Origin: Gammaproteobacteria bacterium
GTDB lineage: Bacteria; Pseudomonadota; Gammaproteobacteria; Steroidobacterales; Woeseiaceae
DNA length: 7,601 nt
Direction: 5' to 3'
NCBI GenBank assembly: GCA_003645495.1
Contig: QNFK01000074.1
Location: 1-7,601, forward strand
The notes below the pieces were generated by a model, which worked only from the letters and a program-made list of their open reading frames with translations, did not search any database and had not been told where the DNA came from. Position numbers and translations under genes: made by a program. Position 1 is the stretch's first letter. Every line of letters begins with the position of its first letter. Of this stretch, positions 1 to 5,558 are shown one piece after another.

Positions 1-240
1 AAGGACGCCATTCCTCGCGGCAAAGTGAAGAAGGGTGAGATTTACAGCGCTGTGGTCGTACGCACCCGCAAGGGCGTTCGCCGCGGAGACGGATCGTTGA
101 TTCGCTTTGATGGCAATGCCGCGGTTCTGCTGAATGCGCGTCTCGAGCCAATCGGCACACGCATATTTGGCCCGGTCACTCGCGAGCTTAGAACGAACCA
201 GTTTATGAAGATTATTTCGCTTGCGCCAGAAGTGCTCTAG
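1..240 (+). CDS. rplN: 50S ribosomal protein L14 (uL14), 3' part
   Basis: Large-subunit protein L14 binds 23S rRNA and contributes to contacts at the subunit interface. The reading frame is open from base 1, beginning KDAIPRGKVKKGE, and ends at the TAG at 238-240. This gives the C-terminal 79 residues. By comparison with the 123-residue E. coli protein, about 43 N-terminal residues lie outside the window. Diagnostic stretches are VVVRTRKGVRR, IRFDGNAAVLLN, PIGTRIFGPVTREL and the terminal FMKIISLAPEVL. A GTG at 25 is only an internal valine codon and not the start. The protein is one residue shorter than E. coli in the loop after VLLN. It is followed after 20 nt by rplX, as in the standard spc operon order. 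Identification is by direct recognition of a highly conserved family. Confidence 0.97.
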   Translation, partial: KDAIPRGKVKKGEIYSAVVVRTRKGVRRGDGSLIRFDGNAAVLLNARLEPIGTRIFGPVTRELRTNQFMKIISLAPEVL

Positions 241-260
241 CGCCAGTTGGACTTAAAGAA

Positions 261-581
261 ATGAACAAGATGAGAAAAGGTGATGAAGTTATTGTAGTAA
301 CCGGCAAGGACAAGGGCCGTCGCGGCACCGTCCTGCAGGTTTTCGATGACGAGCGCGTGTTGGTTGAAGGCGTTAACGTTGCCAAGAAACATACCAAACC
401 GAATCCTAATATGGGCGTTCAGGGTGGCATCGTTGATCAGGATATGCCGATCGACATTTCAAACGTGATGGTGTTCAACCCGAAGACCAAAAAGGGTGAC
501 CGGGTTGGAATTAAGGTATCGGATGACGGTAAGACGAAAGAAAGAATTTTCCGTTCGACCGGAGAGGCCGTAGACATTTAG
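261..581 (+). CDS. rplX: 50S ribosomal protein L24 (uL24)
   Basis: L24 is an early assembly protein that binds the 5' domain of 23S rRNA and later sits near the exit of the peptide tunnel. The product has 106 residues, against 104 in E. coli. The KOW motif occupies about residues 6-32, with KGDEVIVVTGKDKGRRG clearly visible, followed by the family-typical VEGVNVAKKHTKP and QGGIVDQD. The ATG at 261 gives an N-terminus (MNKMRKGDEV) that aligns well with the E. coli start. The purine stretch just before it (AAAGAA, 255-260) sits very close to the ATG, so the ribosome binding site is weak. An internal ATG at 270 is a possible but less likely alternative. The gene lies 20 nt after rplN and 67 nt before rplE. 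Confidence 0.97.
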   Translation: MNKMRKGDEVIVVTGKDKGRRGTVLQVFDDERVLVEGVNVAKKHTKPNPNMGVQGGIVDQDMPIDISNVMVFNPKTKKGDRVGIKVSDDGKTKERIFRSTGEAVDI

Positions 582-597
582 GCACACAGATTTTGCT

Positions 598-626
598 GCA
601 GCGGAGCCACGAAGGACGACCGCTGC
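598..626 (+). promoter_or_regulatory. Inverted repeat in rplX-rplE spacer; candidate operator region
   Basis: A perfect 7-bp inverted repeat, GCAGCGG (598-604) and CCGCTGC (620-626), encloses a 15-nt loop and ends 22 nt before the rplE start. In E. coli, S8 represses the spc operon by binding mRNA around the start of L5, so position makes this spacer a candidate for regulatory structure. I could not match it to the S8-binding core of 16S rRNA helix 21, so the regulatory role is inference only. No U-run follows, which argues against an intrinsic terminator. Confidence 0.35.
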
Positions 627-648
627 CAGTACGAGAAACGAGAACAAC

Positions 649-1188
649 ATGGCGAGATTGCAGGAAAAATATGTAGGCGAGTTGCACGGGCAGATCAAGA
701 AGAAGCTCGGCCTCGAGAACAGCATGCAGGTGCCTAAGATCACCAAGATTACGCTGAATATGGGCGTAGGTGAGGCAGTGGCTGACAAGAAAGTGCTCGA
801 TAACGCCGTCGCCGATATGGAAAAAATCGCTGGCCAAAAAGCAGTCAAGACACTGGCGAGAAAATCAGTTGCCGGCTTCAAGCTTCGTGATGGTTACCCG
901 ATCGGTTGCAAGGTGACACTCCGCCGTGAACGTATGTATGAATTCCTGGATCGCCTGGTGACTATCGCAATTCCACGAATTCGTGATTTCCGAGGCCTGA
1001 ATCCGAAGTCTTTTGACAAGCAGGGCAACTACAGCATGGGTGTTTCCGAGCAGATTATTTTTCCGGAAATCAACTATGACGAGATTGACGCGATTCGCGG
1101 TATGGATATCACTATATCAACCACGGCGCGAAACGCCGATGAAGGTCGGGCGCTCCTCGAAGCGTTCAACTTTCCTTTCAAGAAGTAG
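649..1188 (+). CDS. rplE: 50S ribosomal protein L5 (uL5)
   Basis: L5 binds 5S rRNA together with L18 and L25 to form the central protuberance, and it contacts the P-site tRNA elbow and S13 across the subunit bridge. The product has 179 residues, the same as E. coli. The L5 signature is at about residues 29-43 (VPKITKITLNMGVGEA). Further family blocks are FKLRDGYPIGCKVTLR (78-92), the 5S-binding FRGLNP (114-119) and the C-terminal GMDITISTTA (151-160). The ATG at 649 matches the family N-terminus (MARLQEKY) and has only a weak GAG at 640-642 as ribosome binding sequence. In E. coli the translation start of this gene is the target of S8 autoregulation. rpsN follows after 11 nt. Confidence 0.98.
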   Translation: MARLQEKYVGELHGQIKKKLGLENSMQVPKITKITLNMGVGEAVADKKVLDNAVADMEKIAGQKAVKTLARKSVAGFKLRDGYPIGCKVTLRRERMYEFLDRLVTIAIPRIRDFRGLNPKSFDKQGNYSMGVSEQIIFPEINYDEIDAIRGMDITISTTARNADEGRALLEAFNFPFKK

Positions 1189-1199
1189 AGAAGAGATTT

Positions 1200-1505
1200 A
1201 TGGCTAAGAAGTCGATGATTATGCGTGAGCTGAAACGGGAGAAACTCGTTAAGCGTTATGCGGTAAAGCGTACTGCGCTGAAGAAAACCATACGCGATCT
1301 CAACAGCTCTGATGAAGATCGGATGGCCGCGCAGGCTAAGCTGAATGCATTGCCACGTGATTCAAGCCCGTCGCGCCAACGCGCCCGTTGCGCAATTACC
1401 GGTCGACCACATGGCGTTTATCGCAAATTTGGCCTCGGCCGAAACAAGATCAGGGAAGCCGCTATGAACGGCGAAATTCCTGGCCTCACCAAAGCTAGCT
1501 GGTAG
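1200..1505 (+). CDS. rpsN: 30S ribosomal protein S14 (uS14), long zinc-free form
   Basis: S14 is a late-assembling protein of the 30S head, close to S3, S10 and S19. The product has 101 residues, the same as E. coli, and carries the ~40-residue internal segment that defines the long form. The four zinc-binding cysteines of the short form are absent, and only Cys64 is present. The block LPRDSSPSRQRARC (51-64) and the signature RPHGVYRKFGLGRNKIRE (69-86) are diagnostic, as is the C-terminal GEIPGLTKASW. The ATG at 1200 is preceded by the purine-rich GAGAAGAG (1188-1195), a reasonable Shine-Dalgarno sequence. The gene is tightly packed, 11 nt after rplE and 13 nt before rpsH, which suggests translational coupling. 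Confidence 0.98.
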   Translation: MAKKSMIMRELKREKLVKRYAVKRTALKKTIRDLNSSDEDRMAAQAKLNALPRDSSPSRQRARCAITGRPHGVYRKFGLGRNKIREAAMNGEIPGLTKASW

Positions 1506-1518
1506 GCGGAGAAATATA

Positions 1519-1914
1519 ATGAGTATGAGTGATCCGATCGCTGACATGCTGACCCGTATTCGTAACGGTCAGAAGGCTCGCAAGTTGAGCGTTGCCATGC
1601 CGCATTCGACTGCCAAGGTTGCTGTAGCCGAAGTACTGAAAGATGAAGGCTACATCACAGGATTCGAATCTTCCGGAGACGGCGCCAGCAAAGAGCTCAC
1701 CGTTGAGTTGAAGTACTTTGAAGGTGTGCCGGTAATCGAGAAGGTACAACGCGTTAGCAAGCCTGGCCTGCGTATCTATCGCGGCAAAGACGAGCTGCCG
1801 AAAGTATTGGGCGGCCTGGGTGTCGCAATTGTTTCAACATCCGCCGGGGTCATGAGTGACCGCAAGGCGCGTGAACAAGGTATTGGTGGTGAGGTTATCT
1901 GCGTCGTTTCGTAA
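1519..1914 (+). CDS. rpsH: 30S ribosomal protein S8 (uS8), spc operon autoregulator
   Basis: S8 is a primary 16S rRNA binder that recognises helix 21 of the central domain. In E. coli it also represses translation of the spc operon by binding its mRNA near the L5 start. The product has 131 residues, against 130 in E. coli. The N-terminal SDPIADMLTRIRNGQ (4-18), the middle VQRVSKPGLRIYRGKDELP (76-94) and the signature STSAGVMSDRKAREQGIGGE (106-125) are all recognisable, and the last contains the RNA-binding core. A good ribosome binding site, GGAG at 1508-1511, lies 7 nt before the ATG. The stop codon is inside a strong stem-loop at 1894-1925. Residues of the RNA-binding signature look conserved, so the repressor function is plausible here. 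Confidence 0.98.
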   Translation: MSMSDPIADMLTRIRNGQKARKLSVAMPHSTAKVAVAEVLKDEGYITGFESSGDGASKELTVELKYFEGVPVIEKVQRVSKPGLRIYRGKDELPKVLGGLGVAIVSTSAGVMSDRKAREQGIGGEVICVVS

Positions 1915-1925
1915 CGACGGATAAC
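1894..1925 (+). other. Stem-loop spanning the rpsH stop codon
   Basis: The inner stem CGTCGTT (1902-1908) pairs with AACGACG (1913-1919) around the loop TCGT. The outer stem GTTATC (1894-1899) pairs with GATAAC (1920-1925), leaving a 2-nt bulge (TG, 1900-1901) on the 5' side. This makes 13 Watson-Crick pairs in 32 nt. The rpsH TAA (1912-1914) falls at the loop and 3' stem junction. The sequence after it (TACCACAGG) has no U-run, so it is not a classical intrinsic terminator. A role in mRNA stability, processing or control of rplF translation is inference. Confidence 0.6.
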
Positions 1926-1950
1926 TACCACAGGAAAACGAGACACGATT

Positions 1951-2484
1951 ATGTCGAGAGTTGCAAAAATACCGGTTGAGTTGCCGCAAGGCGTCGATTT
2001 CAACCTGTCAGGAACGACCGTCACGCTGAAAGGTGGCAATGGCGTTCTGTCGATGGAGTTGAATCCGGAAGTTGAGCTGGCGAACGAGGATGGCAAGTTG
2101 TCCGTCTCGGCGCGTTCTGGCTCGAAATTTTCGTCCGCGATGTCGGGTACGACCCGGGCACTGCTGGCCAACATGGTTCGTGGTGTTACCGATGGGTTTG
2201 AGAAGAAACTTGAGCTGCGTGGCGTTGGTTATCGTGCAGCAGTACAAGGTAAGAAACTAAACCTGACGCTCGGATTTTCACATCCGGTGTCTTATGACGT
2301 ACCGGAGGGCATTTCGATTGAAACGCCGAGCCAGACGGAAGTCATCATCAAGGGTAATGATAAACAGAGAGTAGGCCAGGTGGCCGCCGAGATTCGCCGC
2401 TTTCGCCCGCCAGAGCCTTACAAGGGCAAGGGTGTTCGCTACGCCGGTGAGCATGTAGTGATCAAGGAAGCGAAGAAGAAGTAA
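1951..2484 (+). CDS. rplF: 50S ribosomal protein L6 (uL6)
   Basis: L6 sits at the base of the L7/L12 stalk near the sarcin-ricin loop of 23S rRNA. The product has 177 residues, the same as E. coli, and shows the duplicated alpha/beta architecture of the family. The first repeat spans roughly residues 1-80 and the second 81-177. Diagnostic blocks are GVTDGFEKKLELRGVGYRA (78-96), LTLGFSHPV (105-113) and the L6 signature PEPYKGKGVRYAGE (154-167), with the terminal KEAKKK. The ATG at 1951 gives the conserved MSRVAKIPV start. Purine-rich sequence (AGGAAAACGAGA, 1932-1943) lies upstream. The 36-nt gap after rpsH is partly occupied by the rpsH stem-loop, and rplR follows after 12 nt. Confidence 0.98.
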   Translation: MSRVAKIPVELPQGVDFNLSGTTVTLKGGNGVLSMELNPEVELANEDGKLSVSARSGSKFSSAMSGTTRALLANMVRGVTDGFEKKLELRGVGYRAAVQGKKLNLTLGFSHPVSYDVPEGISIETPSQTEVIIKGNDKQRVGQVAAEIRRFRPPEPYKGKGVRYAGEHVVIKEAKKK

Positions 2485-2496
2485 GCAGAGTCAATT

Positions 2497-2856
2497 ATGA
2501 AACTGGATAAAAAACAAAATCGTATTCGTCGTGCCAGAAAGGTGCGTGCAAAGATCGAAGAGCTGGCAGTGAATCGCCTTAGTGTTCACCGCACGCCGCG
2601 GCATATATATGCACAGATTATCGGGCCTGATGGTGGCACGGTACTGGCTACCGCATCGACGCTTGAGAAAGATGTACGTAAAGGCATGAAAGGAACTGGA
2701 AACGTTGCTGCTGCCGCAATTGTGGGTGCACGAATTGCCGAGAAAGCAAAAGCCGCAGGTATTGATACTGTTGCATTTGATCGATCGGGTTTTCGTTATC
2801 ACGGTCGCGTCAAAGCGCTGGCTGATGCAGCTCGCGAAGCAGGTTTGAAATTCTAA
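2497..2856 (+). CDS. rplR: 50S ribosomal protein L18 (uL18)
   Basis: L18 binds 5S rRNA and attaches it to the 50S subunit together with L5. The product has 119 residues, against 117 in E. coli. The N-terminal region is strongly basic (DKKQNRIRRARKVRAKI), as expected for its rRNA-binding tail. The body shows HIYAQIIGPDGGTVLATAST (36-55) and the signature DRSGFRYHGRVKALADA (95-111), ending REAGLKF. The ATG at 2497 follows AGAG (2487-2490) at 6 nt spacing. It starts 12 nt after rplF and ends 38 nt before rpsE. The stop codon lies in an 8-bp palindrome, CTAATTAG (2853-2860), too short to call structural. Confidence 0.98.
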   Translation: MKLDKKQNRIRRARKVRAKIEELAVNRLSVHRTPRHIYAQIIGPDGGTVLATASTLEKDVRKGMKGTGNVAAAAIVGARIAEKAKAAGIDTVAFDRSGFRYHGRVKALADAAREAGLKF

Positions 2857-2894
2857 TTAGATGGCTGGCGTGAAGCGCAAGCCGGGAACGGGTT

Positions 2895-3401
2895 ATGGCA
2901 AAATTTGATCAATCACAGGGTTCAGACGATCTCATAGAGAAGCTGGTCACTGTCAATCGTGTAGCTAAAGTTGTGAAAGGCGGACGTCAGTTCGGCTTTA
3001 CGGCTCTGACGGTAGTTGGTGATGGCAAAGGTCACGTCGGCTTCGGTTACGGCAAGGCTCGTGAGGTGCCGATCGCCATTCAAAAGGCGATGCAGAATGC
3101 ACGCAAGAACATGATCAAAATCAACCTAACGAACGAGACGTTGCAATACGCAAAAAAGGGCCGCCATGGCGCGACCTACGTGTACATGCAACCGGCCTCT
3201 GAAGGTACTGGCGTAATCGCCGGTGGCGCAATGCGAGCGGTATTTGAGGCTGCTGGCGTGAGGAACGTACTTGCCAAGAGTTATGGCTCACGTAACCCGA
3301 TCAACGTGGTTCGTGCAACGATTAGCGGACTTGAGCAGATTCATTCGCCACGCCAGATTGCAGCAAAGCGTGGCAAGAAAGTTAAGGAAATACTGGCTTA
3401 G
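2895..3401 (+). CDS. rpsE: 30S ribosomal protein S5 (uS5)
   Basis: S5 lies at the mRNA entry channel with S3 and S4 and takes part in decoding accuracy and helicase activity of the ribosome. The product has 168 residues, against 167 in E. coli. The N-terminal double-stranded-RNA-binding domain covers about residues 10-75, with the signature GGRQFGFTALTVVGDGKGHV (29-48) and GYGKAREVP (51-59). The C-terminal domain includes GTGVIAGGAMRAVFEAAGV (104-122) and KSYGSRNPINVVRAT (128-142). The region near residues 20-29, where spectinomycin resistance changes occur in E. coli, reads VNRVAKVVKG and looks wild type. The ATG at 2895 has GGGA (2884-2887) at 7 nt. The stop codon is in the 5' arm of a stem-loop at 3396-3417. 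Confidence 0.98.
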   Translation: MAKFDQSQGSDDLIEKLVTVNRVAKVVKGGRQFGFTALTVVGDGKGHVGFGYGKAREVPIAIQKAMQNARKNMIKINLTNETLQYAKKGRHGATYVYMQPASEGTGVIAGGAMRAVFEAAGVRNVLAKSYGSRNPINVVRATISGLEQIHSPRQIAAKRGKKVKEILA

Positions 3402-3417
3402 TGCTTTCGTACTAAGC
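3396..3417 (+). other. Stem-loop spanning the rpsE stop codon
   Basis: GCTTAGTGC (3396-3404) pairs with GTACTAAGC (3409-3417) around a TTTC loop. The nine pairs are perfect apart from one G-U. The rpsE TAG (3399-3401) lies in the 5' arm. The following AGATTTGAAC is not a U-run, so intrinsic termination is unlikely. The structure ends 26 nt before rpmD and leaves its ribosome binding sequence (GAAGAG, 3429-3434) free. Confidence 0.6.
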
Positions 3418-3443
3418 AGATTTGAACTGAAGAGATTAGAACG

Positions 3444-3632
3444 ATGGCGAAGCCAAAACAGTTAAAAGTGACGCTTTTGAAGAGTCGTTTCGGCCGACTT
3501 AAGAAGCACCGTGCCTGCGTTGCAGGCCTGGGTTTGCGCAAGATTCGGCAGAGCGTAATGGTCCTGGATACTCCGGAGAACCGCGGCATGATTAACAAGG
3601 TTTCGTACCTCGTATCGGTAGAGGAAGTCTGA
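3444..3632 (+). CDS. rpmD: 50S ribosomal protein L30 (uL30)
   Basis: L30 is a small protein of the 50S subunit that binds domain II of 23S rRNA. The product has 62 residues, against 59 in E. coli, which is normal for the short bacterial form. Recognisable elements are KVTLLKSRFGRLKKHRACVAGLGLR in pieces: the basic loop RFGRLKKHRA (15-24) and AGLGLRKIRQSV (27-38), then DTPENRGMINKVSYLV (42-57). The ATG at 3444 is preceded by GAAGAG (3429-3434) at 9 nt. The stop TGA (3630-3632) is separated by a single base from the rplO ATG, so the two genes are very probably translationally coupled. L30 is dispensable in some bacteria but is intact here. Confidence 0.97.
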   Translation: MAKPKQLKVTLLKSRFGRLKKHRACVAGLGLRKIRQSVMVLDTPENRGMINKVSYLVSVEEV

Positions 3633-3633
3633 G

Positions 3634-4065
3634 ATGCGTCTCAACGAAATGTCGCCTGGCAAGGGCGCGAAAAAAACCGGCAAACGTCGTGGACGTGGTC
3701 ATTCAGCGGGCCAGGGTAAAACCTGTGGTCGCGGCCAGAAGGGCCAGCATGCGCGCTCCGGCGGCTATCACAAGGTGGGCTTCGAAGGCGGTCAGATGCC
3801 GTTGCAGCGTCGTCTGCCGAAAGTCGGCTTTAACTCGCGAATGGCGAAGAACACTGCCGAACTGCGACTGCATGAGCTTGAACTTCCGACCGATGACATC
3901 ATTGATATGGATTGCCTGAAGAAAGCACACCTGGTGCCGGCAGGCGTTTTGAAAGTAAAGGTCATCAAGTCAGGCGAAATCACAAAAGCTGTCAAGATCA
4001 AGGGTCTTGCAGTGACAAAAGGCGCGCGAGCTGCAATAGAAGCAGCCGGCGGCAGCATAGAATAA
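3634..4065 (+). CDS. rplO: 50S ribosomal protein L15 (uL15)
   Basis: L15 is a 23S rRNA-binding assembly protein that threads a long basic N-terminal arm into the subunit. The product has 143 residues, against 144 in E. coli. The arm is Gly/Arg/Lys rich (RRGRGHSAGQGKTCGRG, 18-34; QHARSGGYHKVGFEGGQMP, 38-56). The C-terminal globular part carries VLKVKVIKSGEITKAV (105-120) and the signature VTKGARAAIEAAGGSIE (127-143). The Shine-Dalgarno GAGGAAG (3621-3627) lies inside rpmD, and the ATG is one base after its TGA. The end matches the family (E. coli ends GGKIEE), so the protein is complete at the TAA of 4063-4065. Downstream is an unusual 119-nt repeat-bearing spacer before secY. Confidence 0.98.
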   Translation: MRLNEMSPGKGAKKTGKRRGRGHSAGQGKTCGRGQKGQHARSGGYHKVGFEGGQMPLQRRLPKVGFNSRMAKNTAELRLHELELPTDDIIDMDCLKKAHLVPAGVLKVKVIKSGEITKAVKIKGLAVTKGARAAIEAAGGSIE

Positions 4066-4068
4066 CGA

Positions 4069-4113
4069 GCGAACCGGAACGAAGCGAACCGGAACGAAGC
4101 TGACCGGAACGAA
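4069..4113 (+). repeat. Three tandem 15-bp repeats in the rplO-secY spacer
   Basis: Units 1 (4069-4083) and 2 (4084-4098) are identical, GCGAACCGGAACGAA. Unit 3 (4099-4113) is GCTGACCGGAACGAA, with two changes. A decayed fourth unit may begin at 4114 (GACGACCC). The array starts 3 nt after the rplO stop codon. The unit length is a multiple of three and contains no stop in the rplO frame. I see no known family for this repeat. It may have arisen by local slippage or be part of a larger repeat mosaic with the adjacent REP-like element. Confidence 0.85.
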
Positions 4114-4125
4114 GACGACCCGGTC
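4102..4125 (+). repeat. Short inverted repeat between tandem array and REP
   Basis: GACCGG (4102-4107) and CCGGTC (4120-4125) form a perfect 6-bp inverted repeat with a 12-nt loop. Its left arm is inside the third tandem unit and its right arm ends 3 nt before the GTAG head of the REP-like element. It could fold into a hairpin in the transcript. No U-run follows. Functional meaning is unknown. Confidence 0.4.
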
Positions 4126-4128
4126 GGC

Positions 4129-4150
4129 GTAGGAGCGGCTTTAGCCGCGA
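4129..4150 (+). repeat. REP-like palindromic element (GTAG head)
   Basis: The element begins with the tetranucleotide GTAG (4129-4132), then GA, then a palindrome GCGGCT (4135-4140) / AGCCGC (4143-4148) separated by TT, and ends GA. As RNA it would fold as a 5-bp GCGGC/GCCGC stem with a TTTA loop. This layout, a GTAG-type head followed by an imperfect GC-rich hairpin, is that of repetitive extragenic palindromes mobilised by TnpA-REP (RAYT) transposases in Pseudomonas, Stenotrophomonas and related gammaproteobacteria. It lies in an intergenic spacer, as REPs usually do. Only one copy is seen in the window, so repetitiveness in the genome is inferred from resemblance, not shown. Confidence 0.72.
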
Positions 4151-4184
4151 TAGCAATACACAGGTATAGAGATTAGGTAACAGA

Positions 4185-5546
4185 GTGGCAAAACGACCCA
4201 CAACAAATCCAGCAGACGCTGCCAAAGCAGGCAACAAGTTTGGTGAATTGAAAACACGAATAATGTTCCTCGTAGGGGCGTTAATAGTGTTTCGTGCGGG
4301 CACGTTTATCCCGGTACCGGGCGTGGATCCTGGTGCGTTGGCTGCGTTCTTCGATCAGCAGGCTGGCAATATGCTGGCGCTGTTCAACCTCTTTTCCGGC
4401 GGTGCTCTGTCGCGCTTTGGCATATTTGCACTGGGCATCATGCCCTACATTTCTGCGTCCATTATCATGCAGATGGCGAGCATGATCGTGCCGTCACTGC
4501 AGGCAATACGAAAAGAAGGTGAGTCAGGTCGCCGCAAGATTACCCAGTTCACCCGTTATGGCACGGTGATGTTGTCGCTGTTTCAGTCAATTGCGGCAGC
4601 ATCGTGGCTGCAAAGTCAGCCGGGCGTTGTGGTCAACCCGGGTCCTGCATTCCTTGTTACAGCTTGCATCACCCTGGTTACCGGCACGATGTTCCTGATG
4701 TGGCTGGGCGAGCAAATCACCGAGCGTGGCATTGGTAACGGTATCTCGATGATCATTCTGGCCGGCATTGTTGCCGGATTACCGGCAGCAGTTGCAGGTA
4801 CAGCAGAGCTGGTGCGTACCGGTGAAATGTCACCGGCAACAGCAATCATGTTGCTGCTGGTCAGCATCGCCGCGACCGTATTTGTGGTCTACATGGAACG
4901 GGCACAACGGCGAATAACTGTGAATTACGCCAGGCGACAGCAAGGCCGCAAGATGTATGCGGCGCAAAGCACACATTTGCCATTCAAGATTAATATGTCC
5001 GGTGTTATTCCGCCGATTTTTGCCTCGAGCATCCTGATGTTCCCGGCGACGATCGCGCAGTTCTTTGGTCAGTCGGCGAACCCGAATGCGGCGCAAAGTG
5101 CGTTGCTGGTCATTGGTGCGAACCTGGGACCTGGACAGCCGGTTTACGTCCTCCTGTACGCAGTGATGATTATTTTCTTCTGTTTCTTTTATACGGCCCT
5201 GGTTTTCAATTCGAAGGACACGGCTGACAACCTGAAAAAATCAGGTGCGTTCGTGCCCGGCATACGGCCCGGCGCGCAAACAGCGGAGTACATCGACAGA
5301 GTACTGACAAGACTGACATTCTGGGGCGCGCTTTATATCGCCGCCGTTTGTCTGCTGCCGGAAATCTTTCGCATGTTTTATCCGAGCATACCGTTCAATT
5401 TCGGCGGTACGTCTTTGCTTATCCTCGTCGTTGTAACGATGGATTTCATGTCGCAAATGCAGGCGCATGCAATGAGCCATCAGTATGACGGCATGATGCA
5501 AAAGGCGAATTTACGCAACTACGGTCGCGGCGGCTCGGTCAGGTAG
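4185..5546 (+). CDS. secY: Protein translocase channel subunit SecY
   Basis: SecY forms the protein-conducting channel of the inner-membrane SecYEG translocon and works with SecA and with ribosomes. The product has 453 residues, against 443 in E. coli. Ten hydrophobic segments are visible, at roughly residues 25-44, 80-100, 125-145, 155-175, 185-205, 217-236, 272-295, 318-342, 376-395 and 407-428. The plug region is FNLFSGGALSRFG (67-79). Cytoplasmic loop C4 holds QRRITVNYARRQQGRK (241-256), and loop C5 holds KKSGAFVPGIRPG (351-363). Arg361 in C5 matches the SecA-critical Arg357 of E. coli. The start is GTG at 4185, giving MAKRPTTNPAD and aligning with the E. coli MAKQPG start. AGG at 4175-4177 lies 7 nt upstream. 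The 119-nt gap from rplO is far wider than the compact E. coli junction. Confidence 0.98.
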   Translation: MAKRPTTNPADAAKAGNKFGELKTRIMFLVGALIVFRAGTFIPVPGVDPGALAAFFDQQAGNMLALFNLFSGGALSRFGIFALGIMPYISASIIMQMASMIVPSLQAIRKEGESGRRKITQFTRYGTVMLSLFQSIAAASWLQSQPGVVVNPGPAFLVTACITLVTGTMFLMWLGEQITERGIGNGISMIILAGIVAGLPAAVAGTAELVRTGEMSPATAIMLLLVSIAATVFVVYMERAQRRITVNYARRQQGRKMYAAQSTHLPFKINMSGVIPPIFASSILMFPATIAQFFGQSANPNAAQSALLVIGANLGPGQPVYVLLYAVMIIFFCFFYTALVFNSKDTADNLKKSGAFVPGIRPGAQTAEYIDRVLTRLTFWGALYIAAVCLLPEIFRMFYPSIPFNFGGTSLLILVVVTMDFMSQMQAHAMSHQYDGMMQKANLRNYGRGGSVR

Positions 5547-5558
5547 GAATTGGATATT

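Noticed and set aside
25..240. rplN starting at the GTG of position 25
   Set aside because: The frame is open to base 1 and the upstream residues KDAIPRGK match L14, so the gene simply enters from outside the window.
223..246. Direct repeat GCGCCAG (223-229 and 240-246) around the rplN stop
   Set aside because: Seven bases twice in 24 nt, partly coding, is within chance expectation and no structure or known motif is linked to it.
459..881. Minus-strand open frame of 140 codons across rplX/rplE
   Set aside because: It lies antisense to two clearly conserved ribosomal protein genes, shows no recognisable domain and has a low-complexity shadow composition. The other minus-strand frames in the window were rejected for the same reason.
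2861..2908. Fifteen-codon mini-ORF (MAGVKRKPGTGYGKI) overlapping the rpsE start
   Set aside because: It lacks a clear ribosome binding site and any known counterpart. Such short frames in spacers are common by chance. A role as a translational coupler cannot be supported.
4160..4184. Possible secY promoter with TATAGA (4165-4170) as -10
   Set aside because: The corresponding -35 position (about 4142-4147) does not resemble TTGACA and falls inside the REP palindrome.
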